A DNA stretch of 64,000 bases from Pseudoalteromonas apostichopi (GCF_030297135.1 NZ_AP028065.1:3286001-3350000), one strand, 5' to 3'; numbered from the stretch's first letter, positions 1 to 8,631 are shown. Numbers and translations are program-made. Notes: generated by a model from the sequence alone, not told the origin.

Positions 1-760
1 TGGCGTCTTCTAAATCGTGTACGGCATAAGCAATATCGTCAGCCAATTCCATAATTGCTGAATCTATTGATTTATAGTGAGTTTTAGCTCTAAATTCATC
101 AACCTTATAGTGACTGCTCAGTAGTTGTTTATCATTATTCGACAGTGGGTCAATAATCCAATCGAAAATATCTTTATCATCTTGATACAGACCTTTAGCT
201 GGTCGCCAATGGTCGGCTTTGATAAAGCTACGCTGTTCACTTTTTGGTGGAATGGTGTGCCACAAGTCATTAATAAAGGCTGGGTATTTAATAAAGCCAA
301 GCAAGGTGCGTCTGGTTAGATTCATGCCATATCCATTAGAATAAGGCTCAAGTTTAGAAACAATTCTCAGGGTTTGGGCATTACCTTCAAAACCACCATG
401 ATCGCGCATCATGTAGTTTAATGCTATTTCACCACCATGACCGAAAGGTGGATGACCGATATCATGAGCAAGACATAAGGTTTCAAGTAAACTACCACTC
501 GGAAAATTCGTAAATTCAGGGTGTTGCTTTTTTAAGTGGCGTAATAATCCACTACCAATTTGTGCAACTTCTAAAGAATGAGTAAGGCGAGTTCGGTAAA
601 AATCATTTAAGCCAATACCCATAATTTGGGTTTTAGCCTGCAGACGCCTAAATGCTGCAGCATGTATGATACGAGAGCGGTCAACTTGCCAAGCTGAGCG
701 GTTATCGTTGGGACGATATTTTTGCTGATCAATAATGCGAGCTTGCCAAGATTGGCACAT
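1..760 (-). CDS. dGTPase-like HD-domain triphosphohydrolase, C-terminus cut off
   Basis: The 253 visible residues match the deoxyguanosinetriphosphate triphosphohydrolase-like family, which removes triphosphate from dGTP and related dNTPs. The HD metal site is visible: His61 in the RLTHSLEVA stretch, the His99-Asp100 pair in AHDIGHPPFGHGGE, and a later acidic ELADDIAYAVHD segment at about residues 238-249. The ATG at 758-760 gives a conserved N-terminus (MCQSWQARIID). The gene runs off the left edge, so perhaps the last 40% is missing. It is transcribed divergently from the Bax-like gene. Members of this family have been named anti-phage dGTPases because nucleotide depletion blocks phage replication; nothing here shows a defence island. 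Confidence 0.85.
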   Translation of the reverse strand, partial: MCQSWQARIIDQQKYRPNDNRSAWQVDRSRIIHAAAFRRLQAKTQIMGIGLNDFYRTRLTHSLEVAQIGSGLLRHLKKQHPEFTNFPSGSLLETLCLAHDIGHPPFGHGGEIALNYMMRDHGGFEGNAQTLRIVSKLEPYSNGYGMNLTRRTLLGFIKYPAFINDLWHTIPPKSEQRSFIKADHWRPAKGLYQDDKDIFDWIIDPLSNNDKQLLSSHYKVDEFRAKTHYKSIDSAIMELADDIAYAVHDLEDA

Positions 761-974
761 AAAAATAACCTTCCTATTTCTCGTTTGGTTGCATTTAAGT
801 ATACGCAAGCGCTTGAAAATTGCGAGTAAATTGGCGGTTCATAACGCTTCTTTAGTTATACTTTAAGAAACTATCTCAGGGCTAATTCGCCAAAAAATGT
901 CTGCTTTGGTATACTTCGCCATTGTGTGTGCGTGAAGTTACCGCATATTAGTAAAAGTTTATTTGAGAGAATAC

Positions 975-1793
975 ATGCTGAATTACGTTTTTAGAGCTTT
1001 ACTGGCCGCTTTTTTTGCATGGGCGTTGTTGTCGCCATTTATGGATAAAGATACTCTGGATGAGGGGGATGAACAGTCACAGACAACACCTATTGGCACT
1101 CAGCGCGTAATCAAAAAAGAAAAGCCATTACATAATGTAAAACTGCCTGATTTTGCAGCGTTTACTGATGTGAAAGAAAAGAAACATGCATTTTTTGACT
1201 TTATCCGTCCTCATGTTGAGGCTGAGAATAAAAAGATCCTACAGCAACGTGCGCTCATAGAAATTGCACGCATGATGCTTGAGTATAATGAGCCGCTAAG
1301 TAGTAAACAGCAATCAGATATTAAGAAAATACTGACCAGCTACAAGTTACCAACCACTATTGATACCTTATCACTGACCCAAGCTCTGCGCCGTGTAGAT
1401 ATCATTCCAAAAGAACTTGCGCTTATGCAGGCGGCTAACGAATCAGCATGGGGTACGTCACGTTTTGCTCGAATTGGCTTAAACTTTTTCGGCCAGTGGT
1501 GTTATAAAAAAGGCTGTGGCATGGTACCACGTCGTCGAGCCAACGAAGCCGCTCATGAAGTGACTGCTTTTAAATCGGTACGTGCTGCTGTAAGCTCATA
1601 TTTTAAAAATATTAATACTCACGCAGCGTATAAAGATTTACGATCAATTCGAGCCGATTTACGTCGCCAGCAAAAGCCAATTGATGCTACTAAGCTAACA
1701 CAGGGCTTGTTGTCGTATTCTGAGCGCGGTGAAGCGTACATTGAAGAATTAAATAAAATGATAAATCAAAACAGAGCTTACTTTGATGAATAA
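975..1793 (+). CDS. Bax-like glucosaminidase-domain protein
   Basis: This is a 272-residue inner-membrane-anchored protein with a C-terminal glucosaminidase (FlgJ/Bax type) domain expected to act on peptidoglycan in the periplasm. An N-terminal hydrophobic segment at residues 4-22 is followed by a charged linker. The catalytic-type glutamate lies in NESAWGTSRFA (Glu156), and FFGQWCYKKGCG follows, as in E. coli Bax. A TTG at 963 could add four residues, but the ATG at 975 has a GAGAG Shine-Dalgarno-like sequence just upstream and is preferred. The stop overlaps the start of the next gene by 8 bases, so the two are probably translationally coupled. Confidence 0.85.
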   Translation: MLNYVFRALLAAFFAWALLSPFMDKDTLDEGDEQSQTTPIGTQRVIKKEKPLHNVKLPDFAAFTDVKEKKHAFFDFIRPHVEAENKKILQQRALIEIARMMLEYNEPLSSKQQSDIKKILTSYKLPTTIDTLSLTQALRRVDIIPKELALMQAANESAWGTSRFARIGLNFFGQWCYKKGCGMVPRRRANEAAHEVTAFKSVRAAVSSYFKNINTHAAYKDLRSIRADLRRQQKPIDATKLTQGLLSYSERGEAYIEELNKMINQNRAYFDE

Positions 1794-2454
1794 ATTCCTT
1801 CCGTGGTTAAAATTTACAACCATTGCGGTTGCACTAGGTGCAGTTGCCTCTAAGGCCGCTGCTACTGAATTTGTTGTTGCATACGATGGTTTTTATGATC
1901 GTTTGAAAGTCGTTAATAAAGGCGAATTTCAATACGCTCAAGTTAATTTTTATTTGTCTGATATTGCTACTAACGAAGTATGTACAATCAAATCAGGTAA
2001 AATAATTACAGAGAAACAAGAATTTGACTTAACTTATACAGATAAAGCTCAATTGCTTTTACCTTTTGATAAGCAGCTAGATACAGATAAAGCCGTTATT
2101 GTTGTTCAACCAGAAAATCCAAAACATGATTGTCAATTAAGGTTGCAAATTGAAGCAACTGATCTGGCTGATTTTGAGCTTAGTAAAGCAAACTTGTATA
2201 CGTTAAATGAAGAATTTGACGAGCTACTATCTGATTTGTCGGGCTTTTTCGTTAGCAAATTAATGTGGTTTTTGCTGCCTGAACAACAAGGTGTTGTACT
2301 AAAATTTAACGGCCAAGATGCTATCTCGGCAAACGGTGTTAGCTGTAAGGAGCAACGTTGCTCAATTAAGGTTTCTGATGACTGGCAAGATGATGAAACG
2401 GTATTAAGCAGTCATGCTAAGCTTATTAGCGCCACGCCTTGGATCGTTAAATAA
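1786..2454 (+). CDS. Secreted protein resembling DUF2987
   Basis: The 222-residue protein has an N-terminal signal peptide (hydrophobic residues 7-22, cleavage near AAA-TEF). The following YDGFYDRLKVVNKGEF stretch recalls the DUF2987 family of marine gammaproteobacteria, which has no known function. Cysteines near the C-terminus (VSCKEQRCSI) could form a disulfide in the periplasm. The start is ATG 1786, overlapping the bax-like stop as ATGAATAA; a TTG lies one codon earlier. Family assignment is from memory of the conserved FYDR motif. Co-transcription with a peptidoglycan hydrolase hints at an envelope role, which is inference. Confidence 0.6.
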   Translation: MNKFLPWLKFTTIAVALGAVASKAAATEFVVAYDGFYDRLKVVNKGEFQYAQVNFYLSDIATNEVCTIKSGKIITEKQEFDLTYTDKAQLLLPFDKQLDTDKAVIVVQPENPKHDCQLRLQIEATDLADFELSKANLYTLNEEFDELLSDLSGFFVSKLMWFLLPEQQGVVLKFNGQDAISANGVSCKEQRCSIKVSDDWQDDETVLSSHAKLISATPWIVK

Positions 2455-2490
2455 CCACTATACATCGGCTAAAATCGTTTAAATATCGAC

Positions 2491-2518
2491 AAAAGGGATC
2501 TTATTAAGGTCCCTTTTT
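2491..2518 (+). terminator. Rho-independent terminator after the bax-like operon
   Basis: AAAAGGGATC pairs with GGTCCCTTTT (one G-T wobble) around a 7-base loop, and the right arm runs into a T tract. Confidence 0.7.
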
Positions 2519-2952
2519 CAATGTTGAGAAGATAGTTCTTGTGTCTCTTTTTTTAAAAGTTTATCTCGTTACTTTGGTTTAGTATCAAAATTGAAAATTC
2601 AATATAAATAAAGCAATTTATATAACAGCTTCTCTTGTCTAGTTTATTCCCTCATTTAATTTTTTTTCTAATTACTTGTTTTGCAGCGCAGTTTAAGTAA
2701 CAGCTTGTGTTTAGATATGAAAACGGTATGAAGACATAGGTTTTATCTGCTTGTTTTTTACTATAGAAAAAGGGCTTGATTTTACTTTTATAGGCTTATT
2801 TTTAATTAGCTATAAAGTGCTAACTTTATATTTTTTAATGATTTTTCAAGAAATAAAAATATAGATTTAGATCAAGTTACATAGCAATAACTGGCTTAAA
2901 GTAAAACTATAAAGATCTCAATATAGGTACTTATAGTTTAAAAGGAGTCGTT
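2519..2952. other. AT-rich intergenic region upstream of ppk2
   Basis: About 430 bases of very AT-rich sequence with no convincing ORF. It should hold the ppk2 promoter, but no confident -35/-10 pair was found. A strong AAAGGAG ribosome-binding site occurs at 2940-2946. Confidence 0.5.
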
Positions 2953-3846
2953 ATGCAGACAGTCAATGTCGAACCTGTATCAGTTAAAAAACAGAAATTA
3001 GCCGAAGCCAATGCGAAACAGGATGTAGTTTTTGATTTAAATGTTAAAAACCCAAGCCTAAAGTGGAATGCAGACGGTAAATATCCATATAAACGCAAAA
3101 TGGACCTGGTTGAATACGAGCGCCATAAACACGAACTGCAAATTGAACTTTTGAAAATGCAAGGTTGGGTAAAAGAGACCAATCAACAAATAGTGGTTTT
3201 ATTTGAAGGTCGAGATGCGGCGGGTAAGGGAGGCACTATTAAGCGCTTTATGGAGCATTTAAATCCGCGTGGTGCGCACGTAGTGGCTTTAGAAAAACCA
3301 ACTTCAAGAGAGCGAGAACAATGGTACTTTCAGCGTTACATTAATCACCTGCCAAGCAAAGGTGAAATTATACTATTTGATCGCTCTTGGTATAACCGAG
3401 CCGGTGTAGAGAAGGTAATGGGCTTTTGTGATGATCACGAATATTTAGAGTTTATGCGTCAAACACCACAACTTGAACGTATGTTGGTGAATAGCGGTAT
3501 TAAGCTATTTAAATATTGGTTTTCGGTCAGTAGAGAAGAGCAATTCAGACGCTTTAAATCGCGTCAAAACGACCCGCTTAAGCAATGGAAGCTGAGTCCG
3601 GTTGATATGGCATCATTGGCTAAATGGCATGATTATAGTGACGCGAAAGATGCGATGATGTTTCATACCCATACAAAAGATGCGCCTTGGACACAAATTC
3701 GCTCTGATGATAAAAAACGGGGTCGTATCAACTGTATGCGTCATTTCTTAAGTTGTTTGGATTACCCAGAAAAAGATCAGGATATAGTCAATCGGGTTGA
3801 CCCGCTTATTGTCACTGAACCTACCCGCATGTCTACGCGTCAGTAA
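2953..3846 (+). CDS. ppk2: Polyphosphate kinase 2 (PPK2 family)
   Basis: This 297-residue single-domain enzyme transfers phosphate between polyphosphate and nucleoside diphosphates; many class I members favour making GTP or ATP from polyP. The Walker A loop is GRDAAGKGG at residues 86-94 and the Walker B segment is ILFDRSWYNR at about 140-149. The lid region EEQFRRFKSRQNDP lies near residues 191-204. Length fits a one-domain PPK2. A strong Shine-Dalgarno (AAAGGAG) sits six bases before the ATG. The next gene, 11 bases downstream, encodes a lysine-rich helical protein and is likely co-expressed. Substrate preference cannot be read from the sequence. Confidence 0.93.
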   Translation: MQTVNVEPVSVKKQKLAEANAKQDVVFDLNVKNPSLKWNADGKYPYKRKMDLVEYERHKHELQIELLKMQGWVKETNQQIVVLFEGRDAAGKGGTIKRFMEHLNPRGAHVVALEKPTSREREQWYFQRYINHLPSKGEIILFDRSWYNRAGVEKVMGFCDDHEYLEFMRQTPQLERMLVNSGIKLFKYWFSVSREEQFRRFKSRQNDPLKQWKLSPVDMASLAKWHDYSDAKDAMMFHTHTKDAPWTQIRSDDKKRGRINCMRHFLSCLDYPEKDQDIVNRVDPLIVTEPTRMSTRQ

Positions 3847-3857
3847 AGGAGAATACA

Positions 3858-4169
3858 ATGAAAAATTCAGAGTCAATATTTGAAAAGCGCCTTGCAAAGC
3901 TCGAAAAAGTTCTCGAAAAAAGTAAAAAAGAGGTGGCCAGAACCTCAGAAATTGCAAAAGATGCAGCACTTAAAGCACAAGCCGCTGTAGAGTGTGCCAG
4001 CGAAGCAGAGAGCCTGGCTAAAAATGCTAAAAAGCGGTTGAAAGAAGCCAAAAAGCAGTTAAAAGAAGCTAAAGTGTTAAAAATAGCGCAGAAAAATGCT
4101 TCTAAAAAATCGGCAATAAAACGTGCCAAACGAATGGCAAAAAATAAGACAAAAACTAAAAACACTTAA
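3858..4169 (+). CDS. Lysine/alanine-rich helical protein downstream of ppk2
   Basis: The product has 103 residues, 27 of them lysine, and very few aromatic residues (a single Phe). It should form a long basic helix or coiled coil with AKKRLKEAKK-type repeats at about residues 55-75, and a C-terminal tail of KRAKR and KNKTKTK patches resembling histone H1-like or phasin-like tails. No family was recognised. It has a good AAAGGAG ribosome-binding site, starts 11 bases after the ppk2 stop, and is followed by a terminator, so it is the last gene of a two-gene operon. A role in binding polyphosphate, DNA or a polyP granule is inference from charge and context. Confidence 0.7.
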   Translation: MKNSESIFEKRLAKLEKVLEKSKKEVARTSEIAKDAALKAQAAVECASEAESLAKNAKKRLKEAKKQLKEAKVLKIAQKNASKKSAIKRAKRMAKNKTKTKNT

Positions 4170-4177
4170 GGTTAACA

Positions 4178-4209
4178 GGGGGCGCATGGCTCATGTGCCC
4201 TTTGTTTTT
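4178..4209 (+). terminator. Terminator after ppk2 operon
   Basis: GGGCGCATG (4180-4188) pairs with CATGTGCCC (4192-4200) around a 3-base loop with one G-T wobble, followed by TTTGTTTTT. Confidence 0.75.
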
Positions 4210-4288
4210 GTATTAAGCTTATTGCTGGACATTTTTACGATTCTCGTTATGCTAAACGTCAACTTTTCAGGGACTTAAAAGCATACTT

Positions 4289-4711
4289 ATGAAAATTATT
4301 CCGGCATTTTTTGTTATTTTACTGCTATGTTCAGCTTGTAGCAGTTATTCACCTATCAACCAAGAAATGCAAACTAAGTTACAAGGCTCATGGCAGTCTA
4401 CAAATAGCCCAGTTTGTGAAGCTAATTTTCATACTATAGCGTTTAAAAACAAAACATTAGAAATCTCTTATGACGAGCAGGGCTATATTTCTGAGACTGA
4501 AGCAAGAAAAACCTTTGTTTATACTATTTTATCGACAGAGAAAAATTTAATTCGAGTGCAGCTTGAAAATGAAACTCGCTTAGATAAAAAAGGTAAACCT
4601 GTAGTTTGGCACCTAAAACCACTTAGAAATGATAAATACTGCTGGGGCAGAGATGATTGGCCTGATCTTGCTTGTACAGCTTCGCGTTATAAATGCACAG
4701 TGAGCAATTAA
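4289..4711 (+). CDS. Small lipoprotein of unknown function
   Basis: A 140-residue protein with a lipoprotein signal peptide ending in a lipobox (LLLCSAC, acylated Cys probably at residue 18). The mature part contains five further cysteines (at about residues 38, 117, 127, 134 and 137), four of them near the C-terminus, suggesting disulfides in the periplasm. No family was recognised. Its stop is followed after one base by the GTG start of a Coq7-like gene, so the two are probably co-translated, although a functional link is unclear. Confidence 0.75.
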   Translation: MKIIPAFFVILLLCSACSSYSPINQEMQTKLQGSWQSTNSPVCEANFHTIAFKNKTLEISYDEQGYISETEARKTFVYTILSTEKNLIRVQLENETRLDKKGKPVVWHLKPLRNDKYCWGRDDWPDLACTASRYKCTVSN

Positions 4712-4712
4712 G

Positions 4713-5228
4713 GTGATCCCGAAAGAAGTCGCAAGAATTGTACGTGTTGATCATGCTGGTGAATTCGGAGCGATAAGCATTTATATCGCGCAGTTACTTG
4801 TCGCTAAGTTTTTATATCGAGATATCACTGTACAGCTGAAAGAAATGCTAAGTCATGAAATCGAGCATTTTGAAACTTTTGATTGTTGGCTAAAAGAACA
4901 TAAAGTAAGACATTGCTACGCAATCTGGTTTTGGTCTTTGGGTGGTTATTGTTTAGGTTTGATTACCGCTCTATTTGGTCGCAAAGCAATTTGGGTATGT
5001 ACAGAAGCCGTTGAATCAACTGTTCTTCATCATCTAGAATGGCAATTAAGCTATTTAGAGAAAAATAATAAAAGTGCATATCAAGCGGTATTAAGTATTC
5101 AAAAGGATGAAAGAGAACACCAGAACTTAGGTAAAGTAAACGGTTCAAGTTCACCTTACTATTCACCAATCAGATTAGTCGTTAAGCACTCTACCAAATT
5201 TACTATTTGGCTCTCTACTAAGTTGTAA
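4713..5228 (+). CDS. coq7: Coq7-family demethoxyubiquinone hydroxylase
   Basis: Di-iron hydroxylase of 171 residues expected to convert demethoxyubiquinol to demethylubiquinol at the inner membrane. The six expected iron ligands are present: Glu17 in RVDHAGEFGA, Glu49 and His52 in HEIEH, Glu101 in CTEAVE, and Glu133 and His136 in DEREH. Ligand spacings (for example 49 residues from His52 to Glu101) agree with the COQ7 family. The compact form beginning directly at the first iron motif looks like alphaproteobacterial and eukaryotic COQ7 rather than the longer gammaproteobacterial type. The start is GTG 4713. Actual participation in ubiquinone synthesis here is inferred. Confidence 0.82.
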   Translation: MIPKEVARIVRVDHAGEFGAISIYIAQLLVAKFLYRDITVQLKEMLSHEIEHFETFDCWLKEHKVRHCYAIWFWSLGGYCLGLITALFGRKAIWVCTEAVESTVLHHLEWQLSYLEKNNKSAYQAVLSIQKDEREHQNLGKVNGSSSPYYSPIRLVVKHSTKFTIWLSTKL

Positions 5229-5249
5229 AACTAAAAAAAGGATAAATAA

Positions 5250-5663
5250 ATGAGATTTTGTTTGCTGATTTTGTTTTCTTTGCCATTTATGGTGTGTTCG
5301 GCTCAGTCTGAGCCAAATGCGGAATTAGAATTTGAGCGATTCTATAATGCACTGAAAATGGATGAAATTTTCAATGGCCTTGGTGGTAATGTACAGGTCG
5401 ATACAAAGCAAATATTAGCAGATACACTAAAAGATTTACCGGAAAGTCAAAAGCAATTTTTGATAAATGCGATGGGGACTGCTGTATTGGCAGAGCCATC
5501 AGACATGAGTGCCGCCAAGATGGCTTTTAAGCTTAAAATTCTTAGTTTATTATCACCACAAGAGCTCAAAATAGCAGCAGATTTTTATTCAACAAATATT
5601 GGTTTAAAAGCGCATAGAGCCATAATCGAGGCGAAAGTAGCAGCTTCAAACGTTTTAGATTAA
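5250..5663 (+). CDS. DUF2059-like periplasmic protein
   Basis: A 137-residue protein with a signal peptide (residues 1-18, cleavage near CSA-QSE). The mature part is helical. The C-terminal segment SPQELKIAADFYSTNIGLKA resembles the DUF2059 family, in which a conserved helix hairpin ends with FY(x)T-x-G. Function is unknown. It lies 21 bases after coq7 with an AAAAAGG ribosome-binding site, so it is probably the third gene of the lipoprotein-coq7 operon. Confidence 0.65.
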   Translation: MRFCLLILFSLPFMVCSAQSEPNAELEFERFYNALKMDEIFNGLGGNVQVDTKQILADTLKDLPESQKQFLINAMGTAVLAEPSDMSAAKMAFKLKILSLLSPQELKIAADFYSTNIGLKAHRAIIEAKVAASNVLD

Positions 5664-5762
5664 TTTGGACTAAATGTTGTTTTCTACAAATTATGAAGTA
5701 TATCCAGAAAATATCGTTTAGCCTGTTATGAATATATATCCTGAATCGATACCTTTATTCCC

Positions 5763-5806
5763 AAAGCGCTTTGCTTTACGTGCTACCTTCTTCAGTGAAG
5801 CGCTTT
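5763..5806. repeat. Inverted repeat upstream of ttcA
   Basis: AAAGCGCTT (5763-5771) and AAGCGCTTT (5798-5806) are perfect 9-base inverted arms separated by 26 bases. It could be a weak terminator for the upstream operon (no real T tract follows) or an operator for ttcA. Confidence 0.4.
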
Positions 5807-5912
5807 AATTATCCCACGCTAATCATTTCAACTCGCTCAAAAAGTCCGTATAATCCACGCCGAACTTTTTACTATGAAACATGGCTTAGTAAAGCCTGTA
5901 TGAGCAGAGCAA

Positions 5913-6806
5913 ATGAATCAAACTGATACTAGAAAAGAAACTCTTGAATTTAATAAACTTCAAAAGCGTCTAAGAAGGCATGTTGGTAATGCGATTACTG
6001 ATTACAACATGATTGAAGACGGCGATGTTGTTATGGCATGTATCAGTGGTGGTAAAGATTCATTCGCAATGCTTGATATTTTGCTTAATTTACAAAAAGC
6101 TGCGCCAATTAAATTTGAAGTGATTGCCGTAAACCTTGATCAAAAGCAGCCTGGTTTTCCTGAGCATATTTTGCCTGATTACTTTGAAACGCTAAATATC
6201 CCGTATTACATCGTTGATAAAGATACTTACTCAGTAGTAAAAGAAAAAGTACCAGAGGGCAAAACAACCTGCGGTCTGTGTTCACGACTTCGTCGCGGTA
6301 CACTTTACTCATTTGCAGAAAAAATTGGTGCGACCAAACTAGCACTAGGTCATCACTTGGATGACATCGTCGAAACTATGTTTTTAAATATGTTCCATGG
6401 TTCACGATTAAAAGCGATGCCACCAAAATTACGTTCAGATGATGAACGTAACGTAGTTATTCGTCCGTTATCATATTGTCGTGAAAAAGATTTAATTAAA
6501 TACGCTGAGCACAAAGATTTCCCGATCATTCCATGTAACCTATGCGGTTCTCAAGAAAATCTACAGCGTCAATCAATTAAAGCGATGCTGACAGAGTGGG
6601 ATAAGAAAACTCCAGGTCGCGTTGAGAGTATCTTTAAGTCTTTACAGAATGTCAGCCCAAGCCAGCTTGCTGATAGAAACTTGTTTGATTTTGAAAACTT
6701 ACCACTTGATAGAGAAGGCAATCGTGAAAGCTATGACTTTAGCGAGGCGGTGGTCTCATCAACAAACATTGATGAATCATTGTTCATTGATGTAACAAAT
6801 ATATAA
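5913..6806 (+). CDS. ttcA: tRNA 2-thiocytidine synthetase TtcA
   Basis: This 297-residue enzyme thiolates cytidine 32 of certain tRNAs using an iron-sulfur cluster. The ATP-binding PP-loop SGGKDS is at residues 45-50. The two CxxC motifs that hold the cluster are Cys120/Cys123 (CGLC) and Cys208/Cys211 (CNLC). Length and motif order fit TtcA. The order ttcA, uspE, fnr is the same as in E. coli, although here uspE and fnr are convergent with ttcA, separated by a bidirectional terminator. Confidence 0.95.
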   Translation: MNQTDTRKETLEFNKLQKRLRRHVGNAITDYNMIEDGDVVMACISGGKDSFAMLDILLNLQKAAPIKFEVIAVNLDQKQPGFPEHILPDYFETLNIPYYIVDKDTYSVVKEKVPEGKTTCGLCSRLRRGTLYSFAEKIGATKLALGHHLDDIVETMFLNMFHGSRLKAMPPKLRSDDERNVVIRPLSYCREKDLIKYAEHKDFPIIPCNLCGSQENLQRQSIKAMLTEWDKKTPGRVESIFKSLQNVSPSQLADRNLFDFENLPLDREGNRESYDFSEAVVSSTNIDESLFIDVTNI

Positions 6807-6826
6807 AACCCTCAAACTGTATATAT

Positions 6827-6853
6827 AAAAAAGCCCCAAACTGGGGCTTTTTT
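6827..6853. terminator. Bidirectional terminator between ttcA and uspE
   Basis: AAAAAAGCCCC and GGGGCTTTTTT form an 11-base perfect stem around AAACT, with T tracts in both directions; it serves both convergent genes. Confidence 0.9.
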
Positions 6854-6870
6854 AATACATATTCTGGTTG

Positions 6871-7794
6871 TTACTTAGCGAGTGGGCTCACATAGCCATC
6901 TGGTTTTAGGGCTAAGACATCGCAATCAAGACTATCAATAACGTGCTCTGCAGTATTACCAACAAGCGCAGCACTCAAGCCAGTGCGACCAACAGTACCA
7001 ATCACTACTAACTCGCTGTTAAGGCGTGCAGCAACATCTGGAATGACATCTTCTGGTAAACCTTCCTCTATGTAGCATTGAGCTTGGTCAATATCAAACC
7101 CTTTAGCTAAAGAGAGGGTTGATTCAAAGTGATGTTTTTTAACTGATTCGTTATAAACGCCAGGATTAAACTCTGGGATTTCTATTGCAATATTAACCGG
7201 TGTTGCTGGGTACGCATTTACAATATTAAGCGTGGCATTGGCTAAGTCACAAATGAAGCGGGCATCATTAATAATACGCTTGTTAAGTTCAAGGTGTTGC
7301 TCATTTTCACTCACTGCGTTCACAGCTGCTAGAATATTCCCCTGAGCTGGCCATTCTTTTTCTTTAACAAGTAACACTGGAGCAGGGCACTTACGAATAA
7401 GGTGCCAGTCGGTAGGTGTGAAAATAACCGATTTTAGTGTGTCGTGTTGATGAGTGCCTTTAACAACAAGATCAAAACCATCGTTGATCACGGTGTTAAT
7501 AATAGCTTCGTAAGGACGGTTATGCCAAACCACACAACTATCAATAGTGAGTTCTGGATAAAGTGCAATTTGTTCATTTAACCATTCTTGGCGGTCTTTT
7601 ATCACGGCTTCTCGCATTGCTTCACGCTCATCAGCTGAAAGCATAGTTGTCATTTCATAAGAGAAGTCGTAGATACTGAGGAAAGCGGTGATGGTCGCGC
7701 CAGATTTTTTGGCTAGATCGATTGAGCGGCTTAAACTGTGTTGCTGCTCTTTAGTTGGGTCTATAACTGCTAAAATTCGTTTAATTGCGTCCAT
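6871..7794 (-). CDS. uspE: Universal stress protein UspE
   Basis: A 307-residue cytoplasmic protein made of two tandem Usp domains (about residues 1-150 and 155-305). The second domain keeps the ATP-binding-type ending GTVGRTGLSAALVGNTAEHV at about 266-285. Tandem architecture and position between ttcA and fnr identify UspE, which in E. coli affects motility, adhesion and stress survival. The ATG at 7792-7794 has an AAGGAG ribosome-binding site seven bases upstream. An Fnr-like box lies about 86 bases upstream of the start. Confidence 0.92.
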   Translation of the reverse strand: MDAIKRILAVIDPTKEQQHSLSRSIDLAKKSGATITAFLSIYDFSYEMTTMLSADEREAMREAVIKDRQEWLNEQIALYPELTIDSCVVWHNRPYEAIINTVINDGFDLVVKGTHQHDTLKSVIFTPTDWHLIRKCPAPVLLVKEKEWPAQGNILAAVNAVSENEQHLELNKRIINDARFICDLANATLNIVNAYPATPVNIAIEIPEFNPGVYNESVKKHHFESTLSLAKGFDIDQAQCYIEEGLPEDVIPDVAARLNSELVVIGTVGRTGLSAALVGNTAEHVIDSLDCDVLALKPDGYVSPLAK

Positions 7795-7879
7795 GTGCTG
7801 CTCCTTAACTGTTCCGCAAAAAGTAGTACTTTGAGTGTAACCTAAATTTAGAACAGTTAAAGGGATAAACAGTATAAAG

Positions 7880-7893
7880 TTGCGTTAAATCAA
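7880..7893 (-). promoter_or_regulatory. Possible Fnr box upstream of uspE
   Basis: TTGCGTTAAATCAA matches 8 of 10 defined positions of the Fnr consensus TTGAT-N4-ATCAA. It lies between fnr and uspE. Its last bases (7891-7893) reach to within a few bases of the fnr stop. Support is by eye only. Confidence 0.35.
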
Positions 7894-7896
7894 ACT

Positions 7897-8631
7897 CTAT
7901 TTACATTTAATTGCCGCTGTTGTAGCAAGTGCCTGCTGGTCCAAAATGGTGATAAACTTGCCCTCAACCTTAATAAAACCAGCCTTTTGAAAACGACTTA
8001 AAAGGCGGCTAATTGTTTCAACAGTTAGGCCCAAGTAGTTACCAATTTCACCGCGCGTCATAGTTAAACGGAATTCTTTACGTGAAAAACCACGCTCACC
8101 AAAGCGTTCAGCCAAGTTGTAAATAAAACTTGCAAGGCGCTCTTCAGCTGATTTTTTGTTGAGTAACAACAGCATTTCTTGGTCGTAGTTAATTTCATTA
8201 CTCATTAAACGCATAATTTGTTGGCGCAATTTTGGTAATTTACCGGCTAATTCATCAAGCGTATCGAATGGAATTTCACACACCATAGATGTTTCAAGGG
8301 CTTGAGAAAAACTTTGATGTGCCATTTTGTTGATTGCATCGAAACCGACTAAATCGCCAGCTAAATGGAAACCGGTAATTTGCTCGTCACCTTGTTCAGA
8401 TAGAGTGTAAGATTTAAACGAACCTGAGCGCACAGCATAAATGGCATTTAAGCTTTCACCAGATTCAAATAAATAATCACCTTTATGCAGTGGTTTTTTA
8501 CGTTCGATGATTTCATCTAGACGATCCATTTCTTGACCGTTTAATGAAAATGGTAAACATAGCTGGCTGATACTGCAATTATTACAGCTAATTGTGCATA
8601 AGCCTTTTGACTTGTTTTGTGAGAAGTCCAT
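7897..8631 (-). CDS. fnr: Fnr oxygen-sensing transcription regulator
   Basis: A 244-residue CRP/FNR-family regulator that switches on anaerobic and microaerobic genes. The N-terminal cluster ligands Cys16-x2-Cys19-x5-Cys25 and the internal Cys118 correspond to E. coli Cys20, 23, 29 and 122; Cys12 matches the non-ligand Cys16 of E. coli. The C-terminal helix-turn-helix includes GEIGNYLGLTVETISRLLSR (about 194-213), whose ExxSR recognition helix reads TTGAT half sites. It follows the TauE/SafE-type gene by 38 bases at the end of the cco assembly operon, which links oxygen sensing with oxidase production. In Shewanella the same protein is called EtrA. Confidence 0.95.
   Translation of the reverse strand: MDFSQNKSKGLCTISCNNCSISQLCLPFSLNGQEMDRLDEIIERKKPLHKGDYLFESGESLNAIYAVRSGSFKSYTLSEQGDEQITGFHLAGDLVGFDAINKMAHQSFSQALETSMVCEIPFDTLDELAGKLPKLRQQIMRLMSNEINYDQEMLLLLNKKSAEERLASFIYNLAERFGERGFSRKEFRLTMTRGEIGNYLGLTVETISRLLSRFQKAGFIKVEGKFITILDQQALATTAAIKCK

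Noticed and set aside
1..760. Anti-phage defence island around the dGTPase-like gene
   Set aside because: The only visible neighbour is a peptidoglycan enzyme; no other defence genes are seen and the gene is cut by the window edge.
3833..4165. Minus-strand ORF opposite the lysine-rich gene
   Set aside because: It mirrors the AAA/AAG-rich sense gene; the sense frame has a good ribosome-binding site and operon position.
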